Assembly: GCA_013115135.1 (NCBI GenBank)
Contig: JABANP010000101.1
Coordinates: forward strand, 1 to 64,000
Length of the DNA: 64,000 nt
Origin: Perkinsus olseni
Lineage: Eukaryota > Perkinsozoa > Perkinsida > Perkinsidae
Direction: 5' to 3'
Below the pieces are notes generated by a model, which did not search any database, was not told where the DNA came from, and saw only the letters and a list, made by a program, of their open reading frames with translations. Shown piece by piece: positions 49,115 to 60,918 of this stretch. A program made the translations under genes and the position numbers. Each line of letters starts with the position of its first letter. Within the stretch, counting starts at the first letter, position 1.

Positions 49115-51855
49115 ATGTCGGGCAATGAGCGATGGCCAGTGTTCCTCTACTATTCTGAGAGGTAGGTTTCTTCGAGCTTCGCTCCGCTCAGTGTGGGGAA
49201 TTCAATTCCTACTATTCTCAACAGGGTGTGGGTTGATGGATTGGTTAGTAAACTGGGAAAACAAGCTGGTCCCCAGACTGGAGTCGTCCGTAGTTCGGAA
49301 TGGTTATGAGAAGAGAGAACCGAACGCTCGGTGCGACTCAGTCCACGTAGCAGCGTGGCGAGCTCACTGGGTCCCCACGATACCGTAGTTGTCTTTTCGT
49401 CGTGATGAAGCGCCTCTCAGTTGCTACTGCCAAGGCAGGCGTCGCTGGAAGGGAAGCGCTGGAGCTTCCGTCGTCTTGTGTGTTCATGCTTTGTGGCAGG
49501 TTTAACGACTGGAAGCTGCATTCTCAACTGAGAGACACTAACTTGTGCTACGCCTTCCTGGATGACCCTGAGTGCTCCAATGCTTTTGATTTGACCAAGA
49601 GCTCAGAGCCTTGGTTCGTCTTCAACGACCGGAAACATCGGTAAGCAAGGACGTGTTCGGGGTCGAGTGCTTCCATGCGAATCAGCGCGCCAAATTGAAT
49701 ACCACATTTCCCACACATCCTGCAAGCGTATTTCCTTTGGATCAGACCTCGATGGGAATAGTGAAGTGATGATGATTTTTCAATCTGCGTTTACACCCTC
49801 AGTCCCTCTCGATCCCGAAGTGCCAGGGAGTTGTAAGGCGTGTTTGGATGCCGTACTGGAGGCCCGAACATCGGGCTGGCTCTGAGTTCAACCTACCATA
49901 ACCGACCTCCTTGTGCACTCTGTAACGAAAAGATTGCAACATTTAATAATGAGGCCGCTGTGCCACATGCAAAAATGAGGCGACGACGCCACGCGGCGCC
50001 AGGACGACGGTCGAGCAATTGATCAAATGCTGAGTACTGTTTCGAGTATGTGGCATAGTGGCCCCAGTTGGTTTCTTTTCTGCTTCCGTTACAGCCAGCT
50101 GCCGCTGTACGCCTCTTCGAAAGATGAACAAGAGCTGTTCTAGTAGTTGGCTGTTGCTTGCTTTAGTCCAGCATTAAACTGGGCTGACCAGCTCAAACAA
50201 AAGTATAATACTTTTACAATACGTAGGACAAGAAGTACGAGTACACACTCCTTTTACGGTACAATCCAACGTGACTTTATGAGGGGAGGATACGCCACTG
50301 AGAAGCACATGCTCTCTTGATACTGACGATACTTGGCGATAGCATGGGATTGGACTAATAGTAGAGTGACTGGATGATGCTGTCCTACTTCGCAATGGAG
50401 TGCAAGCGAATGGTGGTGTCGACCTCTCATCTTGGGGGCTTGTGAATGCCGGCCTGGGCCCACTGGCGTAGGGATCGAATAGCAGCTTTTCTTAGGTACG
50501 AGATTTTGTCTGATATGAAACTGACCCTTCCCAACCGAGCAGGCAGTTCTGCCGCTGCGGAAAGCGGTGAGTTTCCGTCAACTTCACGCGCCGCAAAATT
50601 GCTTCAAGAGTAGATGCTACCGACGGGACAGCCTCAGGGCCCGAAGCAACAGCAGAGGAGCTCGGAGCGGTCTCCTCGTGGTCGGCCACCCAGCTCAAAC
50701 GGTGGTTGGAGGACAGCGGCATGGGCAGCAAGGTGCGCATGCATTATCGCGGCGATCGCAGCTTAACTACGCGGTGAATTCTGTTGCGCAAGTTCAAAGC
50801 TCGACTGAGAAGTGTTCATTTGACGGTGTTTTGAGAATGCTTCTTAGCGCTCTTTCATGTTCCGCCAGTGGAGTGAACGCAGCACGGGCGGGAGGGGCTG
50901 GGTGATTGTTGAAGGGGCAGTCGGAGTCTTTTCAGGCGGAGCTGTGCTTCGAGAAGAGTGACTTAGTGTCCGCTGTCCAGGAGTTGATGAGGAGTGGCGT
51001 CCGGCCGAAGAAGGGTTCGAAGTCCTGGTCGGATAAGGAGAATTCTGATGCGCCGAGAGACCGGTTTGTGGATGATCGAGAAGCTGATGAGGAGGTTGAA
51101 AAGAAGGGCGGAAATGATGGTGAGATTCTCAGAAGGACATACCCTATAGAGCTCTGATAGTCCTCGATGATCGAGGCTCGATCCCTGGTGACCCATTTTG
51201 CTCCTGCTACCAAAATAGTCGCAAACGCAAGTCTCTGAACGATAATGTAGTTTCACTCAGTCTCGTTTTGCTATACCGCTTACTGTGGCTCAGTATCTCA
51301 GGCAAATCTTGATTTTTCGCCTGAAATCTCGCCACTGTGTTCCGCAAGGTCAAATGACGATGTGCTGTTAGATGAGGACCTGAGCTTGTTGGACATGACG
51401 AAGATGAAGGGCCGTGAAGTGAAGCTTGCCTCCCGGATGAAGTCTGATGGGAAGAACATAAAACCACCCAGGTGAGTCTAGAGTGATCGATGAGAAGACC
51501 GACCAAATGCTCTCCCAGGTTACAGACCAGCTACCATGCTTTCGGCAATCGGGTGGAGTTTGCGTACACGTCTGGCCAGCCCGTGGAGGAGTTTTTGACC
51601 ACACATGGTGACCGCGGTAGACTCTACGGCGTCTTCGTCGATGGGCAGTACAAGTGAGAAATTATAACACAACCTTCCAGTGCTGACAGACTCTTGCCCT
51701 GCAGGTTCAGCGTTATATGGGACCGGAAAGAACGGCCGATGGGCCCGTGCGAATTCTCGGTACGAGAGTGCCGAAGGGAAAAAGGAGGGAAAAGACGTCT
51801 AAAGCGAAGAAAAGTGATGAGCATGAGCAATTTCCGTTACGTTGCGTTTCTATGA
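49115..51855 (+). CDS. Unidentified conserved-looking protein, multi-exon
   Basis: The start MSGNERWPVFLYYSER (ATG 49115) splices over an intron at 49161-49222, which contains the GCTTCGCTCCGC motif, to VWVDGLVSKLGKQAGPQTGV. A long intron then leads to FNDWKLHSQLRDTNLCYAFL and SSEPWFVFNDRKHR. Later exons include a charged segment (KSWSDKENSDAPRDRFVDDR, near 51030), LDEDLSLLDMTKMKGREVKL and SYHAFGNRVEFAYTSGQPVE, then GRLYGVFVDGQYK joined to a basic tail (KRRLKRRKVMSMSN, stop 51855). No domain was recognised. It is the last of seven same-strand genes. The exons between 49.65 and 50.9 kb are unresolved. Confidence 0.5.
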
Positions 51856-52304
51856 GATTGTGTTCACTGTTGCGGTTGTAAACTGACGAACACAAGAAAC
51901 AGTGATGGTAGTGTAATATGCACAATGCCAGGCAGTGAATTCAAGACGGGGTGGTAGCCTGTAATCAGGCGGCAACTACTACACAAGCAAGGCCCAAATG
52001 ATCGCTCATAATTTTTCAACCAATATCCAGCATCTCTTCCGAGAATGAATAATGATGCTACTGTGATAACAGGGCCCTTGCATCATCGAGTAGCATCATC
52101 ACAGAACAGTCGAGGACGTAATTAATCGATTCAACGATGAGTGTCATCATCGGATATAAAACCGTCAAAGAGGACTTCGTCGGCACCGCAGTCGGATGAT
52201 GACGAGGATGAGAGCTCGAATAAGAGGCACTCCAGCATGGAGGTCCTTAAACTGCCTTCCTTGCTCGATACGGGAGAGTCGGTGCTGGTACCTACAACCA
52301 CGAG

Positions 52305-52375
52305 TCCGCGGATAGGCCAGCTGGTAGAGCACTTGACACTTAAGCGTGAGATTGCAGGTTCAATTCTCCCTCGAG
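52305..52375 (+). other. tRNA-like sequence with A and B boxes (Lys-like, degenerate)
   Basis: Positions 52313-52332 (GGCCAGCTGGTAGAGCAC) look like an A box/D arm, CACTTAA looks like a tRNA-Lys anticodon loop (CTT), and GCAGGTTCAATTCTCC (52354-52369) looks like a B box/T arm. The anticodon stem does not pair and the acceptor is poor. It is likely a tRNA pseudogene or SINE head. Confidence 0.45.
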
Positions 52376-53302
52376 ACTTCTTCCATCTCGAATGAATTGC
52401 AGAGCCCATAGACTATTACAAACTTCAAAAGCTCCACGATACGTGGAACAGCGAAATTAGAATTGGCAGGAATTCTATGGAAACATCCGCCACCCTTGGC
52501 ATCGACCGAGCAGTAGTAATAACCATTCCTACTTGGTGTAAGAATAGCACTGTCATCCGCGAGATCATCGACGCACTCTTTCGTCAGAGAATCCTCGTTA
52601 ACCCTGCAAGTCCTCTCCACAGGGATCGTCACAGCCGTGGCGGCTTCATCTTCGGGAGGCGATAGTCGTAGCGGCCGAGGCCGCCGTATAACAAGCTCGG
52701 CACCTCGAATTCTACGACGACGATTACCGCGGTCCAGAGTGGTATCAGTGGTACATCGTTGCCTAACAGGGAAGATGCTCCATAGGCCACCACATTGTTA
52801 ACCCTACTCTTCCGAATGGTGACCAGTACACGACCGGGGCCACTCAGAATCGGCCAGGGAGCCGCTCTCGAAGTACAAGTTGGCGGACCGTGCCTGATAC
52901 CACTCTCAAAGGGTTATGCACAACTCGGTTCGGCCGCCTTACGTCAGACTCACTACCCTGCTGCGGACGGGATTCGATTAGTCGAAGAGAAGACAGACAT
53001 AGGGATGGACGATGGTCAAGCAAACGCAGCCGTTTTAATGAGCGGCTGGGCACTCAGACTGCAGTAAATGACCATCAATATGCCACCACCTGCCGACTTT
53101 TCCGTTTCACGGGAACCGACACCACTGGGAGACAACTCTCTCAGAAAGCCCACTTATATAGAGCACATGGCATTGCTGTTGTTCCCTCAGACTCCTCCCT
53201 GTTGTTCCACGTTCTCACTTTGTTTTTTCATACTTCAACGTCAATCGCGCACGCCCTGGTAGTTTTCGTAGAAATCCGCCTTACTCAGCCTTGTCTTTTA
53301 TA

Positions 53303-54872
53303 ATGATGGCCCCTCTCTCCTCACCCTCTCTATCACCGCAAGGATGCCTGGCCTTGATGGCAGCTGAGGGACTGTTCCTCCTAGTATTACAGGTACTAAC
53401 GGGACGCGGTGCAGATTCGAACGCTGCTGGATTTCCGAAATCTTTCATATTAGACATATTTAGACGGCTCTGACGGTTTTTTCATCAATTGTGGTTGGAT
53501 GAACTCAATCGTGAGGCCCTGTGATAAAATACCAACTCCTGTCTGGGCCACTTTCTGACACCTCTAGCTGGTCACTATGATACTTTCACGATATCCTTTA
53601 AGAATCGTGGTATAAATTCTTGGTTCTCCCGGCGAGTGTTCACAACCAGTGGGCTTTACTGTCTCATCAAATGGTTCTATTTTCAGTTTGATACAAAGCA
53701 CTTTTCCGACTTCGCAGCCAGAAAGATGTGCCACTCACTGAGTGGGCTGATGATGCTCTTTTTACCACCACAGTAGGCATCTACAACACAGCAGCTGCTC
53801 AGCAACGGGGCCTGGCTCAGGTACCTGCTCTGCCGGCTCTACGTGTATGCAGTGGTTATCGTCGGACTAGTAATGACGTGGCAGTTGGTGCCTGCCTTAC
53901 CTAAATGGCGTTTTGGCGACTACGGCGACATCGGCATCACAGTTTACCTCATCATCGTGGGGTAATACTTTTTGGAGGGCGGGCTCTGAAAAACCGTTAC
54001 TTAGCGCCGGACTCACCACCGCAGTTTCTCCATTGACTTCTTTGCTCTCTTATCGGACTTCGAAGTTCTGGAGGCGAATTCAGAAAAATCATCCAGAGTT
54101 CGCTGAGGCTATCACTGGCAATTGACGACACCGAAGCGGCCGAAGATTTGCATCGGACCTGAGTAGTCCCTCCCTAGCGCACCTTGATGGAGGCACTGCC
54201 ACCTGTGGAGTAGCCGTTATTCGACTGAGCGGTGGTAAAGCCATGACGTCTTCTTACGTTGATGAGTCGTCAGGTTCTGGTTCTATTCGGAGTACCCAGT
54301 AGCTGTACTGATTGATATTACCGTGATATACAGCAACTACGTGACTACTCGGTATTGTTAGGTATAACCCAACCTGGGTTGGCAAGAAGACCGTAATAGG
54401 ATCCCTGGCAGTGTTCGTCGTCACCTTCCTCACACTCTATAGACCTCTTGCCTTCATACCACGACTCCTGGTACGACGACCCTTCTGAAGTGCACTAGAG
54501 CAATCGTTGGTGTCATCCTGACTTTGCCGTATTCCTGCCCCTCACTTCAATTGTCGTCTACAAGGAGGACTACCTTGCTAGCTTCGTTAGGCATCCACGG
54601 TTGGGCCGTGTGCAGTCAGCCAAGCTAATCACGCCTCGGTAATCGGAATTTCCGCGCCTCTAAGCGTCTTCGAGGGTAGTCACGGCTCTTTTTATTATAT
54701 TATTAGATAAGAAAACACACTCGCTGGGGTTGAACCCGGGACCTTTCGATTAATGTATCTTTCTCAGACCTCCTTAGCAACAATGCTTGTTGAAGGATTC
54801 GGCGGGAAGTTCGACAACTTGTATATCGCCCTGGTGGTGATCAGTGCCTGGCGTCTCTTCCCGGCTGATTGA
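53303..54872 (+). CDS. Dolichol/phytol/diacylglycerol-kinase-like membrane protein, copy 1 (diverged, possibly a pseudogene)
   Basis: Exons matching the downstream copies are visible: MMAPLSSPSLSPQGCLALMA with LFLLVLQ, then FDTKHFSDFAARKMCHSLSG, YLLCRLYVYAVVIVGLVMTW with PKWRFGDYGDIGITVYLIIV, YNPTWVGKKTVIGSLAVFVV and finally LVEGFGGKFDNLYIALVVIS (stop 54872). The family uses CTP to phosphorylate lipid alcohols or diacylglycerol and is recognised by RK-x-x-H and a D-P-A/M-A loop. Here the loop exon has been replaced by FWFYSEYPVAVLIDITVIYS and lacks the ADPAG motif seen in copies 2 and 3. An extra 0.3 kb separates exons 3 and 4. Loss of the nucleotide-binding loop argues for loss of activity or a changed role. 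Confidence 0.55.
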
Positions 54873-55304
54873 TCGTTGCCGTCCATTACCCTATTCCGCT
54901 TTTTCTCCTAGCGTATTTTTTCCACTGTTGCGTTCTCAGTTGCGAATCATGGAGCATTCTGAGACGGCATGCGAAGTGGGGGCACCACCAGGCAATCCTT
55001 CATCTAGGAACTCTAGTGGAGCCTGCCCTGTTGCTTTGTATGGAGTGAGAGACGCTGTTATTAGGCCCTTGCGGGCTTCCTCAGACTGAGGCGTCCCCTG
55101 AAGCGACTGGAGACCTCAGTCCTTTATGCCACTCTAGAAATCGTCGCAAGTTGGGTCGCGATAATCTTCTCAGAAGGTCGCGGTCGATGGGCCGCCTCTA
55201 CGTCGCGTCGCCGGCGTCACAACATTCCCACCGGGAGGGCTCGGGATCCTCGCTCATTCGATCTTGAGGACGATAGTTTTTACCCTATTATTACGTCAAT
55301 TGTC

Positions 55305-56183
55305 ATGGAAGTGCCTACCATACCCGAGATTCAACTACCGATCACCACCTGTCTCGCAATCATGGCAATCGAGGGGCTCTTCCTCCTTGTGCTACAGGTT
55401 ATCATACCAAACATTGCGCAACTCCTGGAGTTCCTCTTTCAGTTCGATGAGAAGCATATCTCCTTTGTTTGCGGCTAGGAAGTTGTGTCACGCTGGCAGT
55501 GGTTTCGCGATGCTCTTCCTGACTCCGCAGTAAGCAGCCATCTCCCTTAGCGTCCCCTCACCGCCTTCCTTTCATGTAGCCTGTTCGTCAATCGACTTTA
55601 TATTTACGGAGTGGTGGTCCTAAGCCTCGCCATGACTTGGTCTCTGATACCGGGCATACCCAACTGGCGTTTCGGCGCCTACGAAGATCCTGGCATCACC
55701 ATCTACCTACTCGTCGTCGGGTGAGCCCTACCGAACATTCTCGTTTACTCTACCATCCATTCAGGTTTTGGTACTTCATGGAGCTTCCCCATCGCAGTGC
55801 TCGCCCCGGTCTTCTTCGCTGACCCGGCCGGTGCCGTTGTGGGAAAGTGGGCTTCGGCGAACATCCCAAGGTACCCCGCTGCCTCCCATTCCGCCATTAT
55901 CAAGCGGTTCTGTCTTGTCAGTTTCAATCCTCCGTGGATCGGCAAGAAGACGGTCCTAGGCTCTGCGGCGGTCTTCGCGGTCGCTTTCGTTAGTCTACAC
56001 ACTCCGACCTCTCTTCTCCCCAGACTTTTGGTGGGCCCCTTGACGGAGTCCGTACCACCCCACAACTTTTCTTCTCGTCAGGTCTCTCTGGTCATCGCTG
56101 TCGCTGAAGCCCTTGGCAGCAGGTACGATAATATCAACATAACAGCTGCTGTCATCGCTGCCTGGTCTCTCTATGGCGGCTAG
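55305..56183 (+). CDS. Dolichol/phytol/diacylglycerol-kinase-like membrane protein, copy 2
   Basis: The same exon order as copy 3: VPTIPEIQLPITTCLAIMAI with LFLLVLQ; FDEKHIS then FAARKLCHAGSGFAMLFLTP; LFVNRLYIYGVVVLSLAMTW; FWYFMELP then IAVLAPVFFADPAGAVVGKW; SFNPPWIGKKTVLGSAAVFA; and VSLVIAVAEALGSRYDNINI. About six membrane segments are expected. RKLCH and FADPAGAVVG are the family hallmarks. Two single extra bases (55464 and 55790) break the frame within exons 2 and 4, so without a frameshift or base correction the product is truncated. The frame is open upstream of 55305 (SFDLEDDSFYPIITS), so an N-terminal extension is possible. Confidence 0.65.
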
Positions 56184-56490
56184 GACTCTTTTCCATGCGA
56201 TTCGTTGCCCGCTCACAGTCTGAGGGTTGAAGATTTTCTTTTCATTTCGGGAGCGAAGCGAAGCTCCCACTTTATCCGCTCTGATGATACTTACGACCGT
56301 CGAACAATAGTGGCAATCGGAGCTGCTGTTACGCGCCGAGTTTAATATTTTCTCTGGTCTGTCATTCAACCATCAATCGGTTTCGCTCCACGGCAGCGTC
56401 CTGCGTTCAATGCACAATTAGCACAACTAAGTGCGTTGTGCTGGTTGGCGAAGCGACAGAGGGACATTCTCCAGCTTTTCATCAAAGGCT

Positions 56491-57368
56491 ATGATGACGA
56501 CTGTATCATTGGTCCCCGATATCGACCTCCCCGTACCAGTTGGGGTCTTGCTCATGGCTCTGGAGGGAGTCTTCCTGTTAGTCCTACAGGTGACCTCGGA
56601 TCTTGTGCTTGCCACGCAGTGTACAGTCCACTTCAGTTCGACAAGCGACACATCTCGAACTTCGCAGCGAGGAAGCTGTGTCACGCTGGTACGGGTTTAC
56701 TTATGCTTTGTCTCAACTCTAAGTGGGTGTTAATACCCTTTCCTTGGTCACCCTCGGTCCATTAAGGTACATCATAAATCGTCTTTTTATTTATGCCCTG
56801 GTAGTAGTGAGCCTGACTATGACTTGGGAGCTCACACCAAAATTGCCCAACTGGCGTTTTGGTATCTACGGTGACGTCGGAATCACCATCTACCTGTTAG
56901 TCGTCGGGTGAGTCCTCATCGCCAACAGAGCTGCAACTGTCCCTCCTCAGGTTATGGTACTATGTGCAGCTTCCAATAGTTGTTCTAGCACCAGTGTTCT
57001 TCGCTGATCCAGCGGGAGCTGTTGTGGGTCGATGGGCGACTCGAAACGTACCCGAGTGAGATGACCCTCGACCGGACGTGGTTCCCATATAGACCTCCGG
57101 CAGGTTCAATCCACCATGGGTTGGTTCGAAGACGGTCCTTGGCTCGGCCGCTGTGCTGATAGTCGCCTTTTTTACACTGCACTCCCCAGCAAGAGTTCTT
57201 CCCCGCCTACTGGTACGCGCTAGAGCTCCGACCGACCCACCGTTAGGAATCTCTCGATTTCAGGTGGCGGTGATCGCCGCAATGGTGGAAGCTATCGGGG
57301 GCAAGTATGACAACCTTTGTATAACGGCAGTTGTCTTGACAGCGTGGTGGGCGGTGACAGATGCTTGA
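56491..57368 (+). CDS. Dolichol/phytol/diacylglycerol-kinase-like membrane protein, copy 3 (intact)
   Basis: The cleanest member of the array. The start MMTTVSLVPDIDLPVPVGVL at 56491 is followed by exons with FDKRHISNFAARKLCHAGTG, YIINRLFIYALVVVSLTMTW and PNWRFGIYGDVGITIYLLVV, YVQLPIVVLAPVFFADPAGA with VVGRW, FNPPWVGSKTVLGSAAVLIV, and VAVIAAMVEAIGGKYDNLCI ending WWAVTDA (stop 57368). Introns are 45-60 nt, GT-AG. The RK-x-x-H motif and the ADPAGAVVG loop followed by GSKTVLGSAA fit the CTP-dependent dolichol/phytol/diacylglycerol kinase superfamily; which lipid it uses cannot be told. No frame break was seen. Confidence 0.7.
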
Positions 57369-57590
57369 CGGTGTTCCGCTAAGCAGCCTCATGTTCTCTT
57401 CCGACTTCTTGTTGCGTTTCTTCGTTGCAGCATTATTCGACTTGAGTGACACAAGTGGGGGGAACATTGAAAAAAGATAGTTTAATAATAAGTCATCATA
57501 ACTCTAGTGGGACCGAGAATGCCATAGTGGTAGTTGTAGAGCCCCTTGTTAGAAACGGCGTCTCACAAGGAGCCTTGCTAATACCATGCC
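57260..57590 (+). repeat. Duplicated 3' gene end plus flank, copy A
   Basis: Covers the last exon of copy 3 and about 220 bp of 3' flank. It matches 60387-60717 with only a few substitutions and ends at the same base, ...ACCATGCC, in both places. Confidence 0.85.
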
Positions 57591-58303
57591 TAGCGCCTCT
57601 CAGGGGCATTTAAGAGGTGGAGATAATCATGAGGACTAGGCCTTCATTGCTCAACTTGAAACGGCTTTATCAAATCCCTTGCAGCTAGGGACAGCCTCGA
57701 TGCTTCAGCTAGATGCGAGGTTTCACGGATATGGAGATCCCTCGTGTTGCCATCCCACTCAATAACGAAGGAGCGTCCTTTTCTCCGGTACGTTCCTTTG
57801 CCTGTTTGAAAAGTGCAGCGAAACTCACTATTTCGAGGGCCCCTGTACCTTTATCGCGCGGTTGGGCGCAAAAAAATCATCGCGGGTACCACGACGAACA
57901 TCCCCGGACCGCGCGGCAGCTCGAAACATCCCTGATACTTGTCAACGTTCGTTAACCAGGCAACTTGCGTGGTCCTTCTCCCGAACGTAACCTCGCGGAG
58001 ACGGCTCCGCTGTCCTTTCTAGCTTCGGGGCGTGCACTATGCGCGCGTGTCCCGGGGACACTGTCCCCTCACAGAAGCCACGACATCCGTCATTGACCTC
58101 GTTCCAGAAATGGACCCCCATCGAATTATCCATATTACTGACGGAATTTGCCTCTCAGAGGCGTTCACGTATGAAGCGCTTGCTCTTGAACTACGATCTC
58201 AGCGAATACGGAAACGTGAGATCTATCAATAGTACATGGCTAGGGGGAAATTCTTAAAAACGAAAAACTCTTCGAAGTCAAGAATGTGTGTAAAACACAG
58301 TCA

Positions 58304-58975
58304 TCATAACGGTATAGGGCTCCATACCAAGTTATGCGGCTCGAGGACGGTCTCCGTACCCAGCAAACGATACTCACTTGATAACGGTGGCAAAGACCCG
58401 AGTATGGGCCCAATGCTATGAGATTCATTTGTGTATTCGCTGCTCTTGTGGACATAGTCTTCTGTGAGCGGTACCGAAAGGAATGAACGAAGAGTCATGG
58501 TCCCTCTCATACCAGGCGCAACTCGAAACTTGGGGAAGGAGAGGGTTGCCGATTCCAGGTCGCCAACAAGGCTTGCTACATTCCCATGAGCGCCTGTCAC
58601 TATGACTGGCTCCCAACCGTCATACGTGACGGACAGGACCGACAGACCGTGCATGCAAAATCGCTCCCTGCGGAGCTCGAACAAGATACAATCAAAAGGG
58701 CCAATAATCTCCAAGCTCTCGACCGTGAGGGACAGAGTCCTCGCCTGGTATAATTTTAATGTGTAAGGCATCCAGACAAGGGATGAACCGATCGTGATGT
58801 TAACCACTAATAATATCCCGAAGAGGGCCGATCGTAGTATTACACTCCCTTGACGTACTACACCTCGACGACTATTCACCTTCTTGGAGCCTTGGTAACT
58901 CCCCAGCCAAGACAAGAAATGTTCCCCGGGGTCTTCGATGTCGATACACACTGAATGTTCCGTAGGCATTGACAA
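58304..58975 (-). CDS. Unidentified single-pass membrane protein
   Basis: A 223-residue open frame. A basic stretch (GSKKVNSRRGVVRQG) precedes a hydrophobic segment around residues 46-68 (SALFGILLVVNITIGSSLVW), giving a type II-like anchor. The rest looks extracellular and beta-rich: LSVLSVTYDGWEPVIVTGA, then LSFPKFRVAPGMRGTMTLR. That pattern vaguely recalls LEA2-like domains, but this is not established. The gene may continue below 58304 through short introns. It lies between copy 3 and the copy-4 remnant, on the opposite strand. Confidence 0.45.
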   Translation of the reverse strand: MSMPTEHSVCIDIEDPGEHFLSWLGSYQGSKKVNSRRGVVRQGSVILRSALFGILLVVNITIGSSLVWMPYTLKLYQARTLSLTVESLEIIGPFDCILFELRRERFCMHGLSVLSVTYDGWEPVIVTGAHGNVASLVGDLESATLSFPKFRVAPGMRGTMTLRSFLSVPLTEDYVHKSSEYTNESHSIGPILGSLPPLSSEYRLLGTETVLEPHNLVWSPIPL

Positions 58976-59209
58976 GGAAGAATGGAGAATAGCGAGGTTT
59001 GCAGGGAGACAGGGTGCACGAAAGATTACTGCGTCACCGGCTCGATGTCACAGTGACACTGTCACTGGCATGTCCCTTCACACCGTGTGGTCACTCGCTA
59101 CTCGGTCACGAGATGACCTCCGCATTGATGTACAGGAACCGATAAGACGGACGATATACAGCCGTCCCGGTTTTATGCAGAAGCCATTCTATCGTGAGAT
59201 GGCCCTCGG

Positions 59210-60495
59210 ACGAGCGTGACTCTCATATTATATGAGTCATATACATGGGTAGGCTCGAACATGGTCCTAGGCCGTGCCGGTGTTTTGAATCAGCACTGCT
59301 GATAGTCGCCTTTTTCACATTGTATCCCCCAGCAGGACTTCTTTCCCGCCTATTAGCGCCCTAGAATCAGTGTGGTTGACAGAATGAAAATTTCAAGAAA
59401 TTCCTCATCTTTCTGTTCGAAATTCTCCGAAATTTCCAGAGCAGAGCTGAGCTGTAGGCTTTAGACGCAGCTGAACCTGTAGCCTCGAAACTTTCGAAGA
59501 AAACCCCTTACTGTGGGAAACCCGAGTGCTGGACCATCTTCGATCTGCCATACTCTCCCAGCTCACTGGCATAATCGAAGAGGCATGCTGCATCAAAGGC
59601 TCGGGGTGTGAATCACACCCTGTGATGGAACATTCACAATGTTCGGACCGCGTAGACTGCTTGCATGCCCGCATAGGTAGTACACATTCCGTGAATTAAC
59701 CGCTTTTCTCAACTAAGATCATTTCGAGTACAGGTCGCAAGTCCGCAAGCGGCTTACCGGAAAGGAAATTCCGGAATGGAAGACTGTGAAAAAACCCCCA
59801 GTATGTATCAATGTGAGACAGTCTCACTGAGAGCCTGCTAGGAGGTCTAAAGCGGCCCGACCAACAACGCCTCAACTTTCGTGCGGAAGGCAATCCGTGA
59901 AATGCAACAGCTGCCGAGGTTGTGGAAAATACTATGCGTTGAGAACAGGCCAATCGCGGTTAATGCGAGGCCTGGCCTCGGAGGCCATCTATCGCTGGTA
60001 CTGTATTCATGCATACCACGGATTGTAGGGATAGCTTGTTGTGGAATCATCATTGGAGCCACAAATCATTCGAGGACACGACGGACAAAGGGAGGACCGA
60101 CAAAGCGACCAAATCTCGTTTAACCAATCGTTCTCTCACGGGACATGAAAAAGCCGCTGAAATCAGGATTGCTGATATCGAATTCTCCTAAACCTGCAAC
60201 TATAGTTGCTTGGATTCCGAGAATTGCTGTATATTCACCTCCATATTTCCGTGTATGTTCTATTTTTTCTCATTTTCCTTCTCGTTTCTGTTGATTTTTT
60301 CAACAAAACATTTCCTTGGATGTATTTTGTCCGTCAGCCACACTGCCTAGAGCTCCGACTGGCTCAGCGTTACGGATCACTCGATATCAGGTGGCGGTGA
60401 TCCATGCAATCGTGGAAGCTAACGGCGGAAAACATGACAACCTCTGTATAACGGCAGTTGTCGTGACGGCGTGGTGGGCGGTGACAGATGCTTGA
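59210..60495 (+). pseudogene. Kinase-like family, copy 4: remnant split by a hAT-like insertion
   Basis: Positions 59240-59367 resemble copy 3 around the GSKTVLGSAA exon (GTAGGCTCGAACATGGTCCT, CTGATAGTCGCCTTTTTCAC). Positions 60346-60495 resume with the sequence that follows in copy 3 (CTAGAGCTCCGAC..., then the last exon GGTGGCGGTGATC... to WWAVTDA). The 978 bp between is an insertion. The first exons are absent, so this is a truncated copy. Confidence 0.75.
59368..60345. mobile_element. hAT-like non-autonomous element, 978 bp
   Basis: The termini are inverted repeats, CAGTGTGGTTGAC on the left and GTCAGCCACACTG on the right (12 of 13 bp). It interrupts copy 4 of the kinase family; removal restores collinearity with copy 3. 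The flanks CCTAGAAT and CCTAGAGC could be an 8-bp target duplication with two later changes. No transposase frame is present. Confidence 0.75.
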
Positions 60496-60717
60496 CGGTG
60501 TTCCGCTAAGCAGCCTCATGTTCTCTTCCGACTTCTCGTTGCGTTTCTTCATTGCAGCATTATTCGACTTGAGTGACACAAGTGGGGGGAACATTGAAAA
60601 AAGATAGTTTAATAATAAGTCATCATAACTCTAGTGGGACCGAGAATGCCATAGTGGTAGTTGTAGAGCCCCTTGTTAGAAACGGCGTCTCACAAGGAGC
60701 CTTGCTAATACCATGCC
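60387..60717 (+). repeat. Duplicated 3' gene end plus flank, copy B
   Basis: Near-identical to 57260-57590. It ends at the exact base where the 22-bp repeats of the non-LTR element begin. Confidence 0.85.
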
Positions 60718-60783
60718 AGTTCGGCGTTTTGTTCTTGCTAGTTCGGCGTTTTGTTCTTGCTAGTTCGGCGTTTTGTTCTTGCT
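60718..60783 (+). repeat. Three perfect 22-bp tandem repeats
   Basis: Each unit starts AGTTCGGCG and ends TTCTTGCT. They sit at the 5' end of the LINE and may be its 5'-UTR/promoter monomers. Confidence 0.92.
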
Positions 60784-60918
60784 ATAACCCTCCGTCTCCT
60801 TCTGCGGCGACGTTGGGGCTAGAAGCTTGACAAGGGCGATCCTCCTCCTCGCGGCACCGAACGGGCAGCAGCACCAGAGTACCTCTGTGTCGCGGCAACT
60901 GACGGGTCCGGTTCGGCG

